From contig WPIO01000328.1 of assembly GCA_009760855.2 (NCBI GenBank), positions 1 to 64,000 on the forward strand: 64,000 nt of DNA, in the 5' to 3' direction. A model generated the notes under the pieces. It did not search any database, had not been told where the DNA came from, and saw only the letters and a list, made by a program, of their open reading frames with translations. Below, piece by piece: positions 55,151-64,000 of this stretch; the stretch's first letter is position 1, and each line of letters begins with the position of its first letter. Both the position numbers and the translations under genes were made by a program. Source of the stretch: Cristatella mucedo. Lineage: Eukaryota > Bryozoa > Phylactolaemata > Cristatellidae.

Positions 55151-56593
55151 GTTAAAGAGCGGCAGCTCTTTTGATTAGTGCTCGCAGTCATCCTGAAGAC
55201 CATCGTTGGAGATCTCATGCAGTGCGTTTGCCACTTCCACCTCGGATTCTCCAAGCTGATAAAGCCAGGGTGGGACCAATAGGCTGGCAAGCGAGAATGT
55301 ACATCTCTGTCTGGTCGTTCGCCTTAAGCTACTTAGAGGCCGATTAGGTGGTCTACTGGTGAGCAAGGCCTATTCCGATGGCTGCAGATGTGGGCTAGCC
55401 GCATTTTATGGGTTGGAATCCTTCAAAAAACTCCTTTTATGCTTGAACACAGCCGATTGCGATATTGCACGAGAGAATACAGAGACAACCACAGACATTC
55501 ACCACCAGGACGAATGACGGATCGCCTGCCCTCTATGTGTGGCGCCCATAGAATTGCTTGCTCCAATAAAAATCGTACAATGAAAGATTTTTACTTTAAC
55601 TTGATTCTCTACAATCTCCACCGTTGCATTCACATCAGCTTTGTGTCCGGTCGAGTAGCTTCACCAGACAGGCAGTACCTCGAAAGAGACTGATTACGTC
55701 GCCATCGAAATTTCCTTCAAGTCAAGAAAGAAACCCGTCGACCGTTAGTATGAGCTGCTAGATCGATATCTGAACTGCAGCAAGGGTCAAGGCCAAGTTG
55801 GGTTTGTTTGCCAATGTGTATACGGGTCACATCGCTCGTCAATCTCGTAAAGAAGCTGCTGCCAAGGCACCCGAGGCTTCCCATCCGTCTACTGTAAAGC
55901 TTGCAGCTATCATCCAAGAGCGACCACTGACGAGGCCATCACCAAGTAAGCGTTGTGAACCAAAGTATATAAACATGATGCCCATCAAACCAAAAATTAG
56001 CTAAGCGTCAAATAGTGACAGAAACTATTTTTCTTCGAGCTCCGTTTTTGAGCAGCTACATAAGCTCAGGAAATAGTTGCCATCGTGGATGAATCGACCG
56101 CCAAGTAATGACTGTGGCGTTGCAATATTAATTCCTGCTGATTTTTAGAGCTCGACTGGAAATATGCTAGACCTTTGTTTAAGGTCCATGCTTAAGGCAT
56201 CAGCTCAACGTCTGAGAGCGATTTCACCCACTCGCCTGAAAAACCTTAGGAAGATTCACCGTGCTATTTGGTCCGTCTTAATTTTTACCTTTGTGCTTTA
56301 GCTTTATCTTTTAGCTTTAGCTTTGTGTGCAAATGTACCATGCCTCAGCTGAATGCTCGAGCGATTGTGCTCAACTGCTTTTAGAAGACCTAAGGATGGT
56401 ACGCCCCACTGGGTCGTCCCGGCTGGCGTCCCACAGTCAGATACTGAGCTCACTGACGATTTGAGGTGCCGCATGGAGCACAAATTCAGGCAAAGGGCAC
56501 ACCGGGAAGCCCAAGCAGCCGCCGCCAATTATTTCTCCTGTTTGCCATGCCCAACCCACAAGCTGCTTGTGGATGACAGCTATTTCCGTTCAG

Positions 56594-56853
56594 GTTATCC
56601 ACACAACAACGATTTGCTCATCGGCTCGAGCCCGACTCTCGCTTTCAGTTTCTTCAAAGGCTCAAAGTGCACTCACTTCAACGGATGGATGAGTAGTTGC
56701 CACAATGTAACCTTTACGTGCCCACCGTCCACGGTTGGAAGATACGTGAGCTTGCAAGTCAATAAGACACAACAGAAAAAAATTAATTCAGCTTGGCCGA
56801 GATGGCTGTATATTGAGTTCTCCTCAACACCTGAGCAACCGACCGCCAGGTGA
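56594..56853 (+). CDS. Locus B lectin exon (C-terminal half), frameshifted end
   Basis: The acceptor TTTCCGTTCAG is identical to [34 protein letters not shown] are intact. At an A-run near 56774-56781 the frame slips relative to locus A, replacing the [12 protein letters not shown] end with an unrelated tail ending at 56853. In the original frame a TGA also occurs near the last codons. Confidence 0.6.
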
Positions 56854-57839
56854 CTGTCGGAGCAGAAGATGAAGCACCTTAATTTTAAGAATGGCGAGTC
56901 GTGGGTCGGTTCACTCAATTTCCGTACTCACGATGATATAGCCGTTAATGCACACTACATATGCTTTCACATACCGTTGTACGGCCGCGGAACATGGAAA
57001 TGTTATGCGATCAACCTCTGCAGTTGAATTGAGGCGCAGACCAACAGGAATGCAACGCTTAGCAAGCGCCCAGATGCTGCTGTGCAACCAAAGCAGGTAT
57101 CGTGCTCTCGGCAGTGACAGAACTGATTCTTCGCAGCGGCGAAAGGCAAAGGAGATGCTTCCTCGCCACCAAGCCGCGTTTGCACACATTCCGTCCAACC
57201 CTCTTTATATCAGTGTTTTTACTCGAGACGAAGCTCTCGTGCAAATTCAATGATAGCAATTGACCCATGCTGTAGTGTGCACGACATTGTCAACAATGAC
57301 GCATGTCCTGCCTTAAAAAAAAATTTCAATTGCATAAGTCTGGAAGCTGCGGCTGTAAGGCTCGAGGAGCTCCGGGTTTGGCTTCTAGCACTACGCTTTT
57401 TATTAAAATGCTGTCGACAGAATTTGGTCCATTCAGAAAAACTTCCCGCCTTGAGAGGGTGCAAAGAAGGGCACTTCCTTGTAAGCAGATTCCTCAGCTA
57501 TTCCACCGGGCGGAATGCTACCACCTAAGCTCGACCGAGTGGAATTTACCAGCCCGAGTCTTTTGGCAGCTTAGGCCTCCATGCCTAGGCCTTGATGCTT
57601 CCACTTCCACCTAGGCTCTCGATTTCCCCCACATCAAGCCCATGCTACCTGTTAGGAGTTACCAAGCTCATGTTACCTGGTAGTGACGTTATCTTTTTTA
57701 AGAAAACTATCCACTTGCCCTGACTCTGGCTTAAGTGAGCTCCTTGTTGATTGATACTGCTGTGTAGACAGACTGTAAGTTTTGGCATCGCCATCTATGC
57801 AGATGACACTAATTGTCACGATTGCTTTGATCCCTCATA

Positions 57840-58010
57840 ATATGACTCACCATTTAATCGCGTTTCGTTCTGCAGCAAATGTAAAGCACCTAGAAAGAGA
57901 TTGCGTTCTCTGAAGGTGCTTTATCAAGTGCATTATTATTAACATCTCTCCCAGCCTTGAGCGCTTCTAACTCTCTCAACTCCCTTGCTGCATGTACTAA
58001 CGACATTTCT
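57840..58010 (+). mobile_element. LINE tail fragment
   Basis: AATGTAAAGCACCTAGAAAG, GGTGCTTTATCAAGTGCATT, ATT tail, then a few reverse-transcriptase codons; equivalent to 37966-38130. Confidence 0.65.
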
Positions 58011-58276
58011 TTTGATTCAAATGCACAAACATGTGATCGTTTTCTCCACTTCTGCATGAATGTTATCAGTGGAAGAAATTCGCGGCACGTCTGCTTTGGT
58101 TTTTGTGAGGAAAAGATAGTCTAAGGCAATTTTTAGTTGTTCTGGGAGTGACAGAGTCGATTTGCGTGTGACCTCCAATGCTACGGCAAAATCAGAGGCT
58201 TGCATTGCTATTTTTAGCACAATATGCAATTGGCCCCTCACGACCGAGCATCTAATTGTATCGGCTCTTTCGAAAG

Positions 58277-58295
58277 ACTGGAATCATATCCTTAG
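58277..58295 (+). pseudogene. Shortened micro-exon copy (B2)
   Basis: TTTCGAAAG, then ACTGGAATCATATCCTTAG, then GTAAAT: the last 19 bases of the 30-nt exon with a donor-like end. Confidence 0.4.
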
Positions 58296-58519
58296 GTAAA
58301 TATTGAGAAGCATTCATCGCCCTGATTTCTACACAGGCAAATAGTTGTGGTAATAGAATTAAAACAGGATGAGTTTGGCTGAAAACAACGAACAAGAGTC
58401 GACTGTACTCGGAAACAAATGTTCAGTGACGAATTAGTGAGCCCACTTGATCTAATTATGTGACTAGTTTAATCGGAAGACGGTACAGCACTGCTCTATA
58501 TTTTGCCTCTCCTAATTCA

Positions 58520-58703
58520 GTCAAAAGCCGGAATGAAAATCGCAGTCATCGATGGATGCACCCTCACGTCCTGCCGACCCTCATTGCATGCTCATTCGAC
58601 GGTGACATCAACACCTATGCTCCCACTCCCTGAATTTCCCTCGACCTGAGAGAGCAGCGGAACGTCTCATTAATCGCCGTGACAACTCGACACGGAGTGT
58701 CAG
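58520..58703 (+). pseudogene. Dead copy of lectin exon 6 (B2)
   Basis: Reads IACSFDGDINTYAPTP, then a TGA (58631-58633) at the conserved Trp, then ISLDLREQRNVSLIAVT, with a donor-like TCAG|GTGGGT. The same codon is TGA in A2. Confidence 0.65.
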
Positions 58704-60336
58704 GTGGGTGATCGCCATGGCACTCGTAAGGTGCAGCGTTGCTGCTCCGGTCAGGTATTCGGGCAATGCAATAAATCGGCAGGCTCGAGTGCAGGGGCGC
58801 AGCCGGACAAAGCATGAGCTATGCCCAAGCCAGGATTGTTTGCCGGCTGAGCGTGTTTGTGTCTCCCTGCGGCCGATAATGGCCGATAGGCCGTAGTACG
58901 TGAAAGCGTGCCACTGGCTATTCGTAGGCCCAGTCCCTCTGAGCCCTGCTGGTGTGGACTCCCGTACTGAAAGGCGGTTCTATACTTCGAGTTGAATTCT
59001 TACGACAAAAATATGAGCTCAGACAATTTTTAAAAATTCGAATGAACGTGAAATCAAATAACGTGCTAAATCTACCTAAACACTGCCATCATCAACCAGT
59101 CCCTGAAAGCATCGAGACGAGTTGCTTGGTTCTATGGAACACTGCACCTGCAGCTTGGCCACTTTTTTTTGAGTATACTGCTGCCTTGGCCATTATGCCC
59201 AACCCGCTTAGCTGTGCGATTGGAGAATAGATCTCATTTTTTTCTGCTAGGACCGAGCATTTGGGCTTTTGAAATCTTGTACAACTGTGTGTTCTTCAAA
59301 CTCTAGATGGAGATAGAAGCCGTCTGTCTCAGGGTCAAGTCAAAAATTGCATTAAGCTCATCGATAGTCACCCTGAAAGACCGGGCTTTCAGAATGAAGA
59401 ATTAAAGGTCACTTATGCGCTCATGTATTTCACGACTGCATTAACACTCAAAATGAGGAAAACGTAAGCTAATGTATAGCTTAAAACGCCAGCTGTACGG
59501 CACTAGCCACCTGGAATGGCTGTAATGCCACCACGTTAACCCGACTAATGTGGTTTCGGGATCCCGTCTCTCAGACGGACCCTACAAAAGAGCAAAGGCT
59601 AATACAATTCCGGGGCAAGGGCAAGCAGTAGTTCTTCACAGCCAGGTAATGCTGGCCGAAATTAACTTTCTAACTCTCGGCCCACACGACTAATCTCGAA
59701 GCTGAGCACAGAATACATGCTTCTCGACCTGTACTGCTTACTGTGCTACGAATGTCGAACAAAGACCAGAGAGTCGGCAGTTGGGCGACACTAGGCTTAT
59801 GCTTAGTGATAGCCTCAAGCGAATCAAAGGAACTTAAAGCCGAAAGACGGGTGTACGTAAGCTGATGGCCAAGCGTTCGTTCCAGCGTCATCCTTCTGAG
59901 AAGATTCTAGTAGCGATATTGACGGTCTTCAGAGATTTCTCCAACAATCGTTGCAAGCTCGAACTCATTGGGTCAAGATATCACGGTTGATGGTGTGGAG
60001 ACAACTCTAGACAACCTACACTGATGAATCTCGGATCTTTAGTCATCTAGATCATTCGCCCAGCATAGTCACTGCCCTGTGAAAGGCTTGAACTCAGAAT
60101 TTATTTTGTAGGCCACCCATGATTTCATTCTCTGCCGCCCTCCGTCCAGTTGCATAGCTGCACTAGACTGGGGCTAAGTCAAAAGAGAGATTGATTGTGT
60201 CACTAAATACGAATACTAATAATAATAATACACTTGGTAAAGCCCCCTCAGTGAGGTCAATCTTATTATAGGCACTTCACATTTGCTTCAAAGGAAACGC
60301 GTTTGAATGGTGAGTGGTATCGTGCTTGATAAATAG

Positions 60337-61096
60337 GGCTTGTTTAGATAAGGATACCACGTCCAAGTTGGTCCATGCATTCGTGACATCTCGTCTCGAC
60401 TTCTGCAACTCACTGCTTACTGGCCTACCAGCATGTGCGATCAGGCGATTGCAGCTGGTGCAAAACTCTGCAGCTAGGCTTGTCTGTCGTGAGCGTCGCA
60501 GTTGCCACATTACTCCACTTCTCGCCGACCTGCACTGGCTACCAGTCAAGCAACGGATTGACTTCAAGGTTTTCTCGCTCACTTTTAGGTCTCTTCATTC
60601 TATGGCTCCAGCCTATCTTTCAGATATACTACCCCATCAGGCAAAGCATCGTATCACTCGCTTTTCGGAATCCAACAGTCTAGAAATACCTCGTAAAAAC
60701 CTTAAATCCTTTGGAGACCATGCATTTAGCTCGTATGCTCCCACAGCCTGGAACTCCCTCCCGACCTGCATCAGAACATCCCCTGACCTGACCACATTTA
60801 AAAGAAACTTAAAAACATACCTATTTAGGACAGCATTTAGTGGGTCCTTGTGATTCGTCCTCGATGTGCTTATGCGTGCTGACACTGTTCATGCTGCCAC
60901 TAACCACATTTGCATGCTGACCCAGTGCATGTAACCCTTAACCATGTTATTTATTTGGTTTGTTTTTCAAACATGATTTTACTTACTATTCTATTGCGTA
61001 TCACTTTGCAGCAAATGTAAAGCGCCTAGAAAGAGATTAAGTTCTCTGAGGGCGCTTTATCAAGTGCAATATTATTATTATTATTATTATTATTAT
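60337..61096 (+). mobile_element. 5'-truncated LINE, recent-looking
   Basis: Starts GGCTTGTTTAGATAAGGATA, equivalent to 26408 of the intron-3 LINE, and runs through an intact C-terminal frame (60314-60853: [19 protein letters not shown]...), 3' UTR and (ATT)n tail. The equivalent A2 position near 47145 lacks it. Confidence 0.8.
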
Positions 61097-62104
61097 AAAG
61101 AACATGAATAACGCAGATAGGGATGGCATGCACAGGGTCAGCATGCAATTGTGGTTAGTTATCGCATGCATAGAGTGTGCACGGGTGACAGCTTTAAAGA
61201 CGAATCACAGGGACCCACTAAATGCTGTCATAAATAGGCACTTTTCTAAGTTTAACTTAAAAGCAGTTAAGTCTCGGGATGTCGTGATGCAAGTCAGAAA
61301 GGAGTTCCAGGCTCTTGACAGCATACCAATTTGAAATTTTGTTTAACTCACAAGAAACCTGTTGATCGTTCGTCTGGGTGCCGTTGAAAGTGAACAGTCT
61401 CCTAACTTTAGGCCTGGTTGGCTTTACTTGAGACACACGGTCGTGTCGTAAAGCATCATATCGTGCGGCATTGCTCAGTAACCTCATAAAGAGTCTGCTG
61501 CCAAGGCTAGCTGTCACGTCATTCTTTTGAATGTCCCAGCCGCCAAAATATAAAAATAATGGAATACTCGGCACACTACTTGACCTGCGAGATCTGACAC
61601 CCTGTAAACTTGAGAGCCATGATATCGCCATGGTCGATTCGATTCGATCGGCTGAAGTGATTCACGGTAACTCGACGATTAATAAACGAGAGGCTGACTC
61701 ACCACCGTGGGTTGGTTCGCCTAATTTGCTGTTAACAATCTTGACTTCAGCGTCTTTAGACCCGACTATGCTCTGGTGCGGATTCAATGATAGGTAAGAT
61801 GCTATGCTTTTGCCTGCATTCTGTTAGGGCATTTTGTTCATGGCACCGTGATAATAATTGCAATTATTTTACGTTCAACCGAGTTTTCGGGTAAAGCTAA
61901 AATCCGAAGAAGAAGTTTGACGCGGGCAATGCATGTGGCAAACCGGCGTAGCTTTCTCGGAAAGTGCTCATACTCTCTCAGCTGAGTAGGGTGACTGCTC
62001 CACATGGTGCTTGGTGAGCATCAACAAACACATTGTCGCAAACACCGAAAGGTCCGCATGAATTTGCGTAATTTGAGACACTTCAGACACGATCGCCGTC
62101 TGAA

Positions 62105-62975
62105 AAACTGTCAATGCAGCGGACGTCAATCCTAGTTGTAGCAGCAGGGTCAGAGGACATCCTGACCTCTACGAATGTCGCTGGATCACCGTCTGTCAAG
62201 CAAGCTTCCGGCACAGCTCAGCCGTTCGAAACTTCGCTGGCCACCACTTCTGTTACCTAACTAAGCCTAACCAGACCTCTCTTACGGCAACTCAGCCGAC
62301 CACTACTCACCCTTCGACGACTCTCCTACAATGACTCAGCCGAGTACGGCCCACCCGAGTGCGACTCAGTTGACCGAGACACAGCCGACCACGAGTTAGC
62401 CCAATACGACTCAGCCTAACACCACTAGCCGGCTATGACTCAGCCGACCACGACTAAACTGACCACGACTCAGTCGACACAGGCCCAGGTGACCACGTTT
62501 CAGCCGACCACTACATAGCCGACCACGACTCAGCCGACGCCAAATAAGCCGAAAACGTCTCAGAATATGAGGAATCAACCAAACATGACTCAGCTGACCA
62601 CAACCGAGCCGATCGCGACTCAGCTCAGTACGACTCGGCCGACCATGATTCAGCCGACCGTGACTCAGCCAAAAACGACTATGCCTACAATGACTCAGCC
62701 GAGCACGACTCGGCAGAGTACGACTCAGCCGACCACGTCTCAGCCGACAGTGAGCCAGCCTGACACCAATCAGGAGACCATGATTCTGCCGACCACCGTT
62801 CAGCCCAATACGAGTCATCCGACTACGACTCAGACGTCAATGACTCAGTCTACAATGATTCAGCCGACCACGACTCAGCCCAATACGACTGAGCCGACCA
62901 TGACTCAGCCGACCACGACTATGCTGACTACGTCCACATCAACAATAGAAACCACCACAAGCGGCTCCAATCAAG
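62105..62975 (+). pseudogene. Locus C: Thr-rich exon with nonsense codons
   Basis: The lead part resembles the start of exon 4 in A and B. The 15-bp TTQPT array (about 44 units) follows, ending TCCAATCAAG|GTTGC. In the Thr frame CAG codons have become TAG (near 62398 and 62516); the open part is 62567-63016. The locus continues past the window end. Confidence 0.65.
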
Positions 62976-63875
62976 GTTGCTTAAAAAAATTAGCAGCTCT
63001 GCAACATCCCAGGTAGCTGCAGAAGGTGCTTAAAGCTGCAAACGTCTGGCACTGTAAAGCCATGCTGAAGTCAGTAACATTAATACTGAAACGCCTACCC
63101 TTTTAAAAATAGCCAGCCCCACACCTCCGAGTAATCGCTGCTGGAATGATGACTGCCTGAGGCAGCGTCCAACCTGCTATCCCACCATTACTGTTATAGC
63201 TGTTATCAAAAGACGATCATTCACTTTGCTGCATCTTGGCCGATAATCAGCTTTTAGTGCATCATAACTTCTGAGATTTTACCGCTTAAAAAGGAACTTG
63301 GCAGCCACAAGGACTCGTTTACAAATTTAAATAGAATATGCACTTCTAGCATAATTTTAATAATCTTGATAATGTTACGTTCTCGGCTCACCATAATCAC
63401 ACGATTCAATCTTTTGAAGGTCGTTCTGTCCTCATTTAGAAACATCAAGTATCTCAAATTCCATGACCAATTTAGGGGCTCAAGACCTGAGGCATATGAG
63501 AAGCACTCCCGTTAGGTATTAAGCTCTCTCACGGATCTATTATCATGGAGATATGCACATATATACATATTCATGTGTATCATGATAAGTTTGCTTTTTT
63601 TAAGTTCACCTGCACACACAAAATCTCTCTTTTTCTCACCTGCATTATTATTCCCATGAAACGTCTGAGCAGATTTTTATGCTGAAAGATATTTTAGAGC
63701 AAACATTTTATTTCCTTAGTTGGGCACACTCGATCGACTTGTGTAAACCATTGAAATGCACAAAGTATTCGTAAAAAAAGAAGAAGCCGCTGCAGCATGA
63801 GTTTCTACTTTCGGTTCAAGAGCCATCGAGTTGCTTTCGACCAAGACTGAAATTGTATCACATTTTTCGGTGCAA

Positions 63876-63905
63876 GCTTTAGAACACCGGGGATCGTAAC
63901 CTTAA
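63876..63905 (+). pseudogene. Micro-exon copy (C) with damaged acceptor
   Basis: A 30-base match (GCTTTAGAACACCGGGGATC...) with donor GTGAGC. The two bases before it are AA instead of AG; an AG one base on would shift the frame. Confidence 0.5.
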
Positions 63906-64000
63906 GTGAGCACCAGGAAAGATTCAGCCACATTAGTTCTAACACAATTAAATGGTTGCAATAATATTATTCAAGGACAAGCCTTTAGCTGAAAACAGTG

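Larger units (their letters stand above)
49674..56853 (+). pseudogene. Locus B: 5'-truncated paralogue with five open exons
   Basis: Exons at 49674-49906, 50036-50636, 51492-51521, 51741-51932 and 56594-56853 match locus A exons 3-7 in order, phase and splice sites, and all are open. No signal-peptide exon was found, the PAN exon is a non-spliceable tail, and the last exon is frameshifted near its end. It is either a decaying pseudogene or a cassette set used with upstream exons; the open Thr-rich exon suggests recent origin or some constraint. It would encode linker - short mucin - lectin without its own secretion signal. Confidence 0.65.
58017..61850 (+). repeat. Duplicated unit shared with 44868-47900 (B2)
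   Basis: Collinear with the A2 unit. It contains the B2 lectin remnant, an old LINE tail at 60215-60335 and a younger LINE at 60337-61096. Nothing else coding was recognised. Confidence 0.7.

Noticed and set aside
56948-57253. 101-codon ORF downstream of locus B exon 7
   Set aside because: Partly shared with locus A (36805 onwards, interrupted by a LINE), but no domain and no clear splice link; more likely 3' flank.

Overview
This is eukaryotic nuclear DNA, almost certainly from an invertebrate animal. Introns have GT..AG boundaries, coding exons are short and scattered, CR1/L2-type LINE fragments are abundant, tRNA-derived SINEs are present, and microsatellites are common. PAN/apple and F-type-lectin (fucolectin) domains fused to a Thr-rich mucin-like stretch are typical of secreted animal proteins. 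I cannot name the species or phylum. No bacterial-style operon, rRNA, functional tRNA or CRISPR array is visible.

The one convincing gene (locus A) runs on the + strand from about 20.2 to 36.7 kb. I assembled seven exons by hand from splice sites, reading phase and comparison with a paralogous copy downstream: 20200-20284 (signal peptide), 22518-22781 (PAN/apple), 25236-25468 (Ser/Thr linker), 27180-28725 (Thr/Pro/Gln repeat), 29721-29750 (30-nt micro-exon), 29967-30161 and 36478-36704 (two halves of a fucolectin-like domain). They join without a stop into 2580 nt, or 859 residues: a secreted PAN - mucin - F-type-lectin protein. Every junction is phase 1 except the phase-0 one inside the Thr-rich part.

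The same exon set recurs downstream, making a tandem array. Locus B (about 48.4-57.1 kb) keeps exons 3-7 open but has lost the PAN exon except its tail, has no visible signal exon, and has a frameshifted C terminus. Locus C (about 62.1 kb to the window end) has a Thr-rich exon with nonsense codons. Between them lie remnants of a second subtype, A2 (about 43.5-47.9 kb) and B2 (about 58.0-61.8 kb). Both carry a TGA at the same conserved Trp codon of the lectin exon, so an A+A2 type pair seems to have been duplicated after the second subtype had died.

Layout: 0-15 kb, a degenerate repeat array of about 4.2-kb period with old LINE and SINE copies and no gene; 15-19 kb, no recognised content apart from a SINE and microsatellites; 19-20.2 kb, CpG-rich upstream region of locus A with internal duplications and an upstream ORF; 20.2-36.7 kb, locus A, whose introns hold LINE and SINE insertions that are absent from locus B; 37-39.2 kb, LINE debris; 39.2-43.4 kb, mostly unrecognised sequence with a SINE and a large CA/CT/GA simple-repeat block; 43.5-64 kb, A2, B, B2 and C. 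Comparing A with B gives filled and empty sites for several insertions.
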